From Burkholderiaceae bacterium (GTDB taxonomy: Bacteria > Pseudomonadota > Gammaproteobacteria > Burkholderiales > Burkholderiaceae_E): 33,025 bases of DNA. The position numbers and the translations under genes are program-made. Under the pieces are notes generated by a model. It ran no database searches. It had not been told where the DNA came from and saw only the letters and a program-made list of their open reading frames with translations. This document shows positions 10,229-17,295 of this stretch, piece by piece (within the stretch, counting starts at the first letter, position 1; every line of letters starts with the position of its first letter). Location: contig JAHEMI010000019.1 of assembly GCA_024643785.1 (NCBI GenBank), positions 1-33,025 of the forward strand, read 5' to 3'.

Positions 10229-10836
10229 TGGCGCGCCTGATCTTCTTCTGCGGCCATGCCGGCGCCGGCAAGACCACGCTGGCCAAGCTCGCCGTGCCGC
10301 TGCTGCACGAGCGCACCGGCGAGAGCTTCTGCCTGATCGACAAGGACACCCTCTATGGCGAGTTCAGCTCACGGGTGATGGGGCTGCTCACCGGCGATCC
10401 CGACGATCGCGACAGCCCCACCTATCTCGACAACCTGCGCGACCGGGAATACTCGGGGATGATCGACGTTGCCCGTGAAAACCTCGAGCTCGACGTGAAC
10501 ACGGTGCTGGTGGGGCCGTTTTCGCGCGAAGTGAAGTCACGCCTGGTATTCAATCCGCTCGCCATGCGCATTCCGGTGACCACCGCGATCAGCCTGGTCT
10601 GGGTGGGGCTCGACGAGGACACTGCCAAGGAGCGGATCATCGCCCGCGGCGACCATCGTGACCGCTACAAGCTCGAACACTGGGACGAGTACCGGACCCG
10701 GCGTTTCCATCCCGACCAGGCGCAGTACCCGGAAGTCATTCATTACGACAACACCAACTTCGACCAGCAGGAGTTCGCCGCCCTGGTGGAATGCCTGTCA
10801 GATCCCTCGCGGGGCTGCCGGCCCGAGCACCGCTGA
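10228..10836 (+). CDS. P-loop ATPase/kinase-like protein
   Basis: A 202-residue protein starting MARLIFFCGHAGAGKTT, a Walker A loop at residues 9-16. CLIDKDTLYGEFSSR follows where small-molecule and polynucleotide kinases place an acceptor-binding aspartate. A basic lid-like stretch RIIARGDHRDRYK lies near 133-145. The overall layout resembles APS kinase, zeta-type or nucleoside kinases, and database names are usually AAA-family ATPase. The true substrate is unknown. The gene overlaps the sulfurtransferase stop, so the two are translationally coupled and may act together. It ends one base short of the convergent ferritin-like gene. Confidence 0.8.
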   Translation: MARLIFFCGHAGAGKTTLAKLAVPLLHERTGESFCLIDKDTLYGEFSSRVMGLLTGDPDDRDSPTYLDNLRDREYSGMIDVARENLELDVNTVLVGPFSREVKSRLVFNPLAMRIPVTTAISLVWVGLDEDTAKERIIARGDHRDRYKLEHWDEYRTRRFHPDQAQYPEVIHYDNTNFDQQEFAALVECLSDPSRGCRPEHR

Positions 10837-10837
10837 G

Positions 10838-11413
10838 TCAGTCGCCAAGCATTGGGGGATCGTCGTCGCGGGCCCAGCCCGGTTCGGGCTTGGGGGTACG
10901 CGCCAGCCATTGCTGGATCAGGCTGACGTGCTCCTCTTCCTCCTCGGCCATTTCGGCCGCTCCTGAACGGACCTTCTCGTCGCTGGCCTCGCGCGCCACC
11001 GCGGCGTAGAACATTTGCGCGCCCTGCTCGTTACGCAGGGCAATTTGCAGCGCATGGTAGGGCTGCATCAGGTAATGCAGATCGGAGTGGTCGCCCGACT
11101 CGGGCCCTTCCAGCCCCAGCCAGCGGAACCCGCCCGGCGGCGGCGGGGGCGGCGCGTTCCAGCGCATCGCTTCGACAATCTGCTGGGCGTGGAGGTGTTC
11201 GATGCGCGAGAGCTTGCGAAACAGTTCGGCAACCTCGACGTTATTGTGGGTCTCCATGGCATCGGCGAACTCGGCATAGCGCTCGGCCGCTTCGGCCTCC
11301 ATCGCGTAAGCGTAGACCATCAACTCCTCGACGTCGCCGATTCCGGCGGCGACCTCGGCCGCCGCTCCCGAGCGGCCACCCGCTGTTCCCAGGCCAAGCT
11401 TGTCGTCACTCAT
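10838..11413 (-). CDS. Ferritin-like (rubrerythrin-type) diiron protein coupled to korB
   Basis: A 191-residue helical protein with the diiron ligand pattern of the ferritin/rubrerythrin superfamily. Glu41 lies in EAEAAERYAEFAD, Glu72 and His75 in the first ExxH (RIEHLHAQQ), Glu129 in LRNEQGAQMFY, and Glu159 and His162 in the second ExxH (EEEEEHVSL). Between the helix pairs is a loop with six prolines (88-93). There is no C-terminal rubredoxin domain. Its ATG overlaps the korB stop as ATGA, so it is made together with the 2-oxoacid oxidoreductase. Roles could be peroxide or oxygen removal for the oxygen-sensitive enzymes, or a small subunit of the Kor complex. I cannot decide between them. 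Confidence 0.82.
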   Translation of the reverse strand: MSDDKLGLGTAGGRSGAAAEVAAGIGDVEELMVYAYAMEAEAAERYAEFADAMETHNNVEVAELFRKLSRIEHLHAQQIVEAMRWNAPPPPPPGGFRWLGLEGPESGDHSDLHYLMQPYHALQIALRNEQGAQMFYAAVAREASDEKVRSGAAEMAEEEEEHVSLIQQWLARTPKPEPGWARDDDPPMLGD

Positions 11414-12246
11414 AGCTCGAACTCCAGTTCCAGGTCGTTGACGCTGCGCACCGCCCCGACGCCCGGAGCGCGGTAGGGGATGCGGTCGCCGCTGAAGAGC
11501 ACACCGATGTTGAAACCGTCGTCGCTCATCAGTCGCCTGGCGGCCTGCGCCGGATCCCTGGTAGTCGCTACCGGCGAGGGCCGGACGACGTTCTTCCATT
11601 CACGCTGTTCGGGCCGGAAGGTCACGCACGGCGAGATCACCTCGACGAACGAGAATCCCGGCGTATTGATTGCCTGGGCGATGATCGCCGCGGTACCGTT
11701 GGGGTCGCCCGCGAAGGCGCGCGCCACGAAGTTGGCGCCCGCCGCCAGGCCGATGGCCAGCGGATGGAACAGCGGCGCGCCGGTTCCCCACGGCGATATC
11801 TTCGATTTCCAGTCAGGCTCGGTGGTCGGCGACGGCTGGCCCTTGGTCATCCCGTAGACGTGGTTGTCCATGACCACATAGGTCATGTCGACGTTGCGGC
11901 GGCAGGCGTGCAGGAAATGGTTGCCGCCGATCGAGTAGCCGTCGCCATCCCCACCGGCGACCACTACCGTGAGCTCGGGCCGCGCGACCTTGACCCCGGT
12001 CGCTGCCGCCAGTGCCCGGCCATGGACGCCGTGGAAGCCGTAGCAGCTGGTGTAGGCCGGGATTCGCGACGAGCAGCCGATGCCCGAGACCACGACCACT
12101 TCGTCGGGCACCAGTTCGAGCTGGGCCAGCGCCTTGGTGACCGACGAGAGCACCGAATAGTCCCCGCAACCGGGGCACCAGATCGGCTTGTAGTCGGACT
12201 TGAATGCGGCCGGAGTGATCCGTTCGATCACGCTAGTGGTAGTCAT
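11410..12246 (-). CDS. korB: 2-oxoacid (2-oxoglutarate):ferredoxin oxidoreductase, beta subunit
   Basis: A 278-residue TPP-binding beta subunit. The motif GDGDGYSIGGNH (99-110) followed by NHVYGMTKGQ binds thiamine diphosphate and Mg. Cysteines 24 and 27 (WCPGCGDY), 58 (GIGCSS) and 207 (SPCVTF) are placed as ligands of the single [4Fe-4S] cluster of this subunit type. With KorA it oxidises a 2-oxo acid with CoA, giving acyl-CoA, CO2 and reduced ferredoxin. In the anaerobic benzoyl-CoA pathway, 2-oxoglutarate oxidation of this kind re-reduces the ferredoxin used by the ring reductase. It starts 37 bases after korA with GGGGAG as ribosome site, and overlaps the ferritin-like gene. Confidence 0.92.
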   Translation of the reverse strand: MTTTSVIERITPAAFKSDYKPIWCPGCGDYSVLSSVTKALAQLELVPDEVVVVSGIGCSSRIPAYTSCYGFHGVHGRALAAATGVKVARPELTVVVAGGDGDGYSIGGNHFLHACRRNVDMTYVVMDNHVYGMTKGQPSPTTEPDWKSKISPWGTGAPLFHPLAIGLAAGANFVARAFAGDPNGTAAIIAQAINTPGFSFVEVISPCVTFRPEQREWKNVVRPSPVATTRDPAQAARRLMSDDGFNIGVLFSGDRIPYRAPGVGAVRSVNDLELEFEL

Positions 12247-12283
12247 CGTGACGCACTCCCCGATCCAGAATGAGGGTCAATCA

Positions 12284-14023
12284 TCAGCTGCTCCAGGATT
12301 CGAATACCGCCAGCAACTCGGCGGGCCGGAACGGCAACGGCCCGGGCAAGGCGTGGCTGCGCACCTCGGCCGGCAGGTCGTAGTGCGCCCGCAGGTAGCG
12401 GTAGAGTTGCCCGCCGTGGTTCTGCTCGACCACTATCAACCGTTGGACGCCCGCCAGCGCCGCGGCAAACTGCTCGGGCAGGATCGGCGCCAGGACCCGC
12501 AGCGAGATCAGGCGCGCGCTGCCGCCCTGGTCGCGCAGCCGGGCCAGCGCCTCGCGCACCGGGCCGGTGGCGGAACCGAAGGTGATCACGGCACAACTGC
12601 CCTCGCCCTCGAGATCCGCCCAGTTGGCGCTGTAGTCGCCCTGGGCGATCTTGCGCGCGCGCTTCTCGAGCTGGCGATGATGGTCGGCCGCGCCGCTCGA
12701 CGGAATGCCGCGCTCGTTATGTTCGAGGCTCTCGGCGATATAGGCCACGCCGCGCGTGCCCGGCAGCGCCATTGGCGAGACCCCCGATGGGGTATCGGCA
12801 TAGCGCCGGTAGCCCGCTTCATTGGCGCCGGGAATGAGCCGTTCGGTCTGGTAGTCGAGCTCGGGCGGGCGGTCGATCACCGCCTGGGTCTGGCCGAAGA
12901 ACTGGTCGGAGAGCACGATCACCGGGGTCTGCAAGGTCTCGGCGAGGTGGACCGCCCACTGGGTCGTCGCCAGGCAGTCGGCAATCGAGTTCGGTGCCAA
13001 CACCACCCGCGGCGCGTCGCCGGGCAGACCCCAGAGCGCGAGGTTGAGGTCGCTCTGTTCGCTCTTGGCCGGAATGCCGGTCGACGGTCCGCCGCGCATC
13101 ACGTCGACGACCACGATCGGAATCTCGGCGATCACCGCCAGACCGAGCGCCTCGGTCATCAATGCCAGTCCCGGGCCCGCGGTCGCAGTCAGTGACGGCG
13201 CGCCGCCGAACGACGCCCCGATGATCATGTTTATCGAGGCCAGTTCGTCTTCGGCCTGCACCAGGGCGCCGCCGACATCGGGCAGCGCCGAGGCGAGCCA
13301 TTCGAGCACCTCCGTCGCCGGCGTGATCGGGTAGGCGGCCACAAAGCGCACGCCGCCGCGCACGGCACCGAAACCGGTCGCCTCGTTGCCGGAGAGCATC
13401 CAGCGGCGCGGCGGCGATTCAGCCGGGACCACCTGCCGGATTCCTGCCGCCGCCGCGGCGCTGGCCCCGGCAGCGTGTCCTTCGCGCGCCGCCGCGACGC
13501 TCGCCGCGAGCCGGTCGCGGCCGCGCTTGAGCGAGCGATCGATCACCAGTTCCACGGCCGCGAGCGGAATGCCGATTGCCCCGGCCGCAACACCCAGGGC
13601 GATCATGTTCGGCCAGCTGCCGGGAATCGCCTTGGTAATCGCCTTGAAGCCGACGTCGAAAACGCTCGCGCCGGTCCGGGCAAAGGCCTCGGGGACCTCG
13701 CCCGCGGCCGCATCGCTGATCACGCAACTCGAAGCATCGAGCGGAATTTCATCGCTGAAACGGTGCACGTTCTGCCAATCGAGCGCGATCAGCAGGTCAC
13801 AGCGGTCGTCGAGCCCGCTGACCTCGGTCGCCGCGACGCGCAACAGCGCGGCGGCCTCGCCGCCGCGAATTTGCGGGCCGCTGGTGCGCACCATCAAGCC
13901 GTAGAGCCCGGCACGCGCTGCCGCCTCCAGCAGCAACGTCCCAGCCGTCATGACCCCCGCCCCGCCGCTGCCGGTAAGCGCTACCGACACGCCGCGTCCG
14001 GCGCCCATTTCCCCGTTGCCCAT
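12284..14023 (-). CDS. korA: 2-oxoacid (2-oxoglutarate):ferredoxin oxidoreductase, fused gamma-alpha subunit
   Basis: A 579-residue fusion. Residues about 10-190 form the gamma domain (LTGSGGAGVMTAG, RTSGPQIRGGEAAALLR). Residues about 215-579 form the alpha domain with the pyrimidine-binding FVAAYPITPATEVLEWLA, the EDELASINMIIGASFGGA block, TATAGPGLALM and GGPSTGIPAKSEQSDL. This gamma-alpha order is the usual KorA form. Substrate 2-oxoglutarate is inferred mainly from linkage to the bcr operon; related enzymes use pyruvate or branched 2-oxo acids. I chose the ATG at 14023 because GGGAG lies upstream. The open frame extends further to a TTG, which is unlikely. It is the first gene of a leftward korA-korB-ferritin operon divergent from had. 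Confidence 0.92.
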   Translation of the reverse strand: MGNGEMGAGRGVSVALTGSGGAGVMTAGTLLLEAAARAGLYGLMVRTSGPQIRGGEAAALLRVAATEVSGLDDRCDLLIALDWQNVHRFSDEIPLDASSCVISDAAAGEVPEAFARTGASVFDVGFKAITKAIPGSWPNMIALGVAAGAIGIPLAAVELVIDRSLKRGRDRLAASVAAAREGHAAGASAAAAAGIRQVVPAESPPRRWMLSGNEATGFGAVRGGVRFVAAYPITPATEVLEWLASALPDVGGALVQAEDELASINMIIGASFGGAPSLTATAGPGLALMTEALGLAVIAEIPIVVVDVMRGGPSTGIPAKSEQSDLNLALWGLPGDAPRVVLAPNSIADCLATTQWAVHLAETLQTPVIVLSDQFFGQTQAVIDRPPELDYQTERLIPGANEAGYRRYADTPSGVSPMALPGTRGVAYIAESLEHNERGIPSSGAADHHRQLEKRARKIAQGDYSANWADLEGEGSCAVITFGSATGPVREALARLRDQGGSARLISLRVLAPILPEQFAAALAGVQRLIVVEQNHGGQLYRYLRAHYDLPAEVRSHALPGPLPFRPAELLAVFESWSS

Positions 14024-14265
14024 TGCGTCTGTCTCCCGCACTTTTCCCGGTCTGTTCCGGGCCCCGAAACCAGCCTTGACAGCTATTTTGATAATTCGGT
14101 ACCATAATACTACTTTAGCGTCCAATGAGCGTCAACCGGGACTACACCGGGGCGATTTGGAGCCAGCGCGCGGGTACCAGAACCAGCCGCCGCGATGGCG
14201 AGACGCCGCTTCGCGAGCGCGCCCTCGGCGCCTCCCGGAACGGGCCGAACACGGAGGAGGTCGGG
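14024..14265. promoter_or_regulatory. korA/had divergent control region with AT-rich island
   Basis: This 242-base gap separates the two operons of the benzoyl-CoA locus. A sharply AT-rich island spans about 14083-14116 in GC-rich surroundings. On the plus strand it starts with a perfect TTGACA (14076-14081). CATAAT (14103-14108) is a possible -10, but the 21-base spacing is too long without an activator. TTGAT at 14088-14092 could be half of an FNR/Crp-type site, but the other half is absent. The had leader downstream is about 150 bases and holds a stem-loop. Confidence 0.5.
14191..14215 (+). other. Stem-loop in the 5' leader of the had-bcr operon
   Basis: CGCGA (14191-14195) pairs with TCGCG (14211-14215), and inside it GGCG (14197-14200) pairs with CGCC (14204-14207) around a three-base loop. 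It lies about 37 bases before the strong had Shine-Dalgarno sequence. There is no following T-run, so it is not a standard terminator. It may stabilise the leader or be chance in GC-rich DNA. Confidence 0.3.
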
Positions 14266-15333
14266 ATGACAGCAACCGGGTACCGCTGGCTGATGACAGC
14301 GCCCAATACGCCGATGGTGCGCGAGGAATTCGAGCTCGCGCCGCCCGGCAGCGGCGAGGTCACGGTCGAAATCGCCGGCTGTGGCGTGTGCCACACCGAC
14401 CTCGGTTTCTTCTACGATGGCGTGCTGACCAAGAAGGAACTGCCCCTGGCGCTGGGCCACGAGATCAGCGGCCGGGTGGTTGCTGCCGGAGCCGGCGCCG
14501 AGCAGTGGGCCGGCAAGGCGGTGATCATTGCCGCGGTTATCCCTTGCGGGCAGTGCGACGCCTGCCGGCGGGGACGCCCCAACATCTGTCCGCAGCAGCA
14601 GATGCCAGGCAACGACATCCACGGCGGCTTTGCTTCGCACATCACCGTCCCGGCGCGCGGCCTGTGCGCCGTCGACGAGCAGCGCCTGGCGGCAAGGGGC
14701 CTGCCGCTTGCCAACGTCGCAGTGGTCGCCGATGCGGTCACCACCCCGTTCCAGGCAGTGCAGCGCTCGGGCGTGGGGGCCGGCGACCTGGCGATCGTGA
14801 TCGGTGCCGGCGGGGTCGGCGGCTACTGCGTACAGATCGCGGCAGCAGCCGGGGCGACCGTAGTCGCCATTGACGTCGACGACGAAAAGCTGGCTGCCAT
14901 TGCGCCTCACGGCGCGGCGCTGACGCTCAACGCGCGCACGCTCGAGCCCAAGGCGCTCAAGAAGGAGATCAAGCAGTTCGCCAAGGACCACGGCGCCCGC
15001 CAGACCGAGTGGGCGATCTTCGAATGTTCGGGCACCGGCGCCGGCCAGCAGAGCGCCTACTCGCTGCTGGTGCACGGCGCGACCCTGTGCGTGGTCGGCT
15101 TCACCATGGACCGCATTGAACTCCGGCTCTCCAACCTGATGGCCTTCGACGCGCGCGCGCTCGGCAACTGGGGTTGTCCGCCCGAACTCTACCCGGCAGC
15201 GCTGGACCTGGTCCTGGACGGCCGGATCGCGCTGTTGCCATTCGTCGAGCAGTTGCCGCTCGAGACCATCAACGACGTATTCGACTCAGTCCACCAGCGC
15301 CGGATCAAGCGGCGGGTGGTACTGGTCCCCTAG
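14266..15333 (+). CDS. had: 6-hydroxycyclohex-1-ene-1-carboxyl-CoA dehydrogenase
   Basis: A 355-residue zinc-dependent medium-chain alcohol dehydrogenase. Catalytic zinc ligands include Cys42 ([10 protein letters not shown]) and His65/Glu66 (GHE). The structural zinc cysteines are 94, 97, 100 and 108 (CGQCDAC...C). The NAD-binding loop is GAGGVGG (180-186), and DVDDEKL gives the acidic residue that prefers NAD. In the benzoyl-CoA pathway Had oxidises the hydroxy-CoA ester to 6-oxocyclohex-1-ene-1-carboxyl-CoA. The assignment rests on the sequence type plus direct linkage to oah, dch and bcr. The ATG at 14266 follows an excellent CGGAGGAGG; an upstream in-frame ATG at 14145 is less likely. First gene of the rightward operon. 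Confidence 0.93.
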   Translation: MTATGYRWLMTAPNTPMVREEFELAPPGSGEVTVEIAGCGVCHTDLGFFYDGVLTKKELPLALGHEISGRVVAAGAGAEQWAGKAVIIAAVIPCGQCDACRRGRPNICPQQQMPGNDIHGGFASHITVPARGLCAVDEQRLAARGLPLANVAVVADAVTTPFQAVQRSGVGAGDLAIVIGAGGVGGYCVQIAAAAGATVVAIDVDDEKLAAIAPHGAALTLNARTLEPKALKKEIKQFAKDHGARQTEWAIFECSGTGAGQQSAYSLLVHGATLCVVGFTMDRIELRLSNLMAFDARALGNWGCPPELYPAALDLVLDGRIALLPFVEQLPLETINDVFDSVHQRRIKRRVVLVP

Positions 15334-15378
15334 CGCCCGAGAAGCGCCAATCAGGAACTACCGAACGGAGAGTCACCG

Positions 15379-16482
15379 ATGAGTTCGACCACCAAGCAGC
15401 TGAACAACCACGACCTATGTGACGGCGCGGTCTACCCCGGCGTGCGCTACGAGAAACGCCCGGCGCGCACCCCCGACGGCAAGGTGGTCGATGGCCTCTA
15501 CAACGCCTGGATCTGGCTCGACAATCCGACCCAGTTCAACTCCTACACCACCGACATGGTCAAGGGCGTGATCCTGGCGTTCCGGGCCGCCTCGAACGCG
15601 CGCGACGTCAACGCGGTGGTCTTCACCGGGGTCGGCGACAAGGCCTTCTGCACCGGGGGCAACACCAAGGAATATGCCGAGTACTACGCCGGCCACCCGC
15701 AGGAATACCGCCAGTACATGCGCCTGTTCAACGACATGGTGTCGTCGATCCTGGCCTGCGACAAGCCGGTGATCTGCCGCGTCAACGGCATGCGCATCGG
15801 CGGCGGCCAGGAAATCGGCATGGCCTGCGACTTCTCGGTAACCCAGGACCTGGCGCGCTTTGGCCAGGCCGGACCGAAACATGGGTCGGCGCCGATCGGC
15901 GGCTCGACCGACTTCCTGCCGGTGATCATCGGCGCCGAGCGGGCGATGGCCGCCTGCGTGCTGTGCGAGCCGTTCTCGGCCCACGAGGCCTACTACATGG
16001 GGATGCTGACCGCGATCGTCCCGGCGCTCAAGGTCGACGGCAAGTACGTCGCCAATCCGCTGGTCGAGACCACGCTGGCCGCCGATGAATTCGGGCGGAT
16101 CAGCTTCGGCCGGCCCAAGACCGGTGAGGCGCTGGCGCAGGGCAAGGCGCTGATGGCCAAGGGCACGGTCGACCTCGCGGCGCTCGACGAGAAGATCGAG
16201 GAACTGTGTGCCAAGCTGCTGATGACCTTCCCCGACTGCACCACCAAGTCGCTCGAGGAACTGCGCAAACCCAAGCTCGACGCCTGGAACCGCAACAAGG
16301 AGAATTCGCGCGCCTGGCTGGCGCTCAACATGATGACCGAGGCCCGGTCCGGCTTCATCGCCTTCAACGAGGGCCCGAAGAACGACCGCGAAATCGATTT
16401 CATCGCCCTGCGCAAGGCCATCGCCGCCGGCACCGGCTGGAGCGAGGAACTGCACCTCAGCATCCAGCCGAAGAAGGCATGA
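15379..16482 (+). CDS. oah: 6-oxocyclohex-1-ene-1-carbonyl-CoA hydrolase (ring opening)
   Basis: A 367-residue crotonase-superfamily member, longer than ordinary enoyl-CoA hydratases, as expected for Oah/BamA. Typical blocks are YNAWIWLDNPTQFNSYT near residue 42, the first oxyanion-hole region KAFCTGGNTKEYAEYYAGHP and the second VNGMRIGGGQEIGMACDFSV. The segment FGQAGPKHGSAPIGGSTDFLP is a well-conserved hallmark of ring-cleaving hydrolases. The enzyme adds water to the oxo-cyclohexenyl-CoA and cleaves the ring to 3-hydroxypimelyl-CoA, the step often used as a marker of anaerobic aromatic degradation. It lies 45 bases after had with CGGAGAG as ribosome site. Its stop overlaps the dch start (ATGA). 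Confidence 0.96.
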   Translation: MSSTTKQLNNHDLCDGAVYPGVRYEKRPARTPDGKVVDGLYNAWIWLDNPTQFNSYTTDMVKGVILAFRAASNARDVNAVVFTGVGDKAFCTGGNTKEYAEYYAGHPQEYRQYMRLFNDMVSSILACDKPVICRVNGMRIGGGQEIGMACDFSVTQDLARFGQAGPKHGSAPIGGSTDFLPVIIGAERAMAACVLCEPFSAHEAYYMGMLTAIVPALKVDGKYVANPLVETTLAADEFGRISFGRPKTGEALAQGKALMAKGTVDLAALDEKIEELCAKLLMTFPDCTTKSLEELRKPKLDAWNRNKENSRAWLALNMMTEARSGFIAFNEGPKNDREIDFIALRKAIAAGTGWSEELHLSIQPKKA

Positions 16483-17282
16483 GTCCGGCTGATCAAACCG
16501 TCGGCGGCGGCGCTGCGGAAACGCCGCTGCGCTCCTGGCTCGAGGCCGACGGCGCGCTGCTGCGGCTGCGACTGGCGCGGCCCAAGGCCAACCTGGTCGA
16601 TGCTGCCATGATCGCGGCGCTCGACGCCGCGCTCGTCGCGCATCGTGACCGTGCGGGACTTCTCGGGGTGCTGCTCGACGCCGATGGTCCGCACTTCAGT
16701 TTTGGCGCAAGCGTCGAGGAACACCTGGCCGAGCAATGCGCCGCGATGCTCGCCGCGCTGCACGGCCTGGTCCTGCGCATGATCGATTTTCCGGCGCCGA
16801 TCCTGGTCGCAATCCGCGGCCAGTGCCTCGGTGGCGGGCTGGAAGTGGCGATGGCCGGGGGGTTGCTGTTCGCCGCCGCCGACGCGAAATTCGGGCAGCC
16901 CGAGATCCGGCTTGGGGTGTTCGCCCCGGCGGCGAGCGTGCTGCTGCCGGAACGGGTCGGCCAGATCGCTGCCGAAGACCTGTTGCTCTCGGGACGCACC
17001 ATCGACGCCCGGGAGGCCCAGGCCCTTGGGCTGGTCGCCGCAGTCGCCGACGATCCGGCCGGCGCGGCGCTCGCGTGGTTCAACGCCAACCTCGCGGGCA
17101 AGAGCGCAGCGACGGTTCGCTACGCGCTGCGTGCGGTGCGCGGCGACTACGCGCCGCGGGTACGCGCCGGCATCGCCCGGGTCGAGCGTCTCTACCTCGA
17201 CGAACTGATGACCGGCCATGACGCCAACGAGGGGCTGGACGCATTTCTGGCCAAACGGCCCGCGGTCTGGAAGCACGCCTAA
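16479..17282 (+). CDS. dch: Cyclohexa-1,5-diene-1-carbonyl-CoA hydratase
   Basis: A 267-residue crotonase-fold hydratase. The acyl-CoA oxyanion-hole segments are SFGASVEEHLAEQC near residue 74 and IRGQCLGGGLEVAMAGG near 113. FGQPEIRLGVFAPAASVLLP follows, where Dch differs from fatty-acid enoyl hydratases, which carry catalytic glutamates in this area. Dch adds water 1,4 across the conjugated diene made by benzoyl-CoA reductase, giving 6-hydroxycyclohex-1-ene-1-carboxyl-CoA for Had. Length and position between oah and bcrC fit. The ATG at 16479 overlaps the oah stop, implying translational coupling. The first 15 residues are poorly conserved. Confidence 0.93.
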   Translation: MSPADQTVGGGAAETPLRSWLEADGALLRLRLARPKANLVDAAMIAALDAALVAHRDRAGLLGVLLDADGPHFSFGASVEEHLAEQCAAMLAALHGLVLRMIDFPAPILVAIRGQCLGGGLEVAMAGGLLFAAADAKFGQPEIRLGVFAPAASVLLPERVGQIAAEDLLLSGRTIDAREAQALGLVAAVADDPAGAALAWFNANLAGKSAATVRYALRAVRGDYAPRVRAGIARVERLYLDELMTGHDANEGLDAFLAKRPAVWKHA

Positions 17283-17295
17283 GGAGCACCATGAG

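Noticed and set aside
14088-14101. FNR/AadR-type box starting TTGAT in the kor/had gap
   Set aside because: Only the left half-site matches; the right half reads CGGTA instead of ATCAA.
14098-14284. Three GGTACC palindromes (14098, 14173, 14279) around the had promoter, possibly operators
   Set aside because: The same hexamer also occurs inside unrelated regions (for example near 1075, 11693 and 18424), and one of the three is within had coding sequence, so clustering is probably chance.
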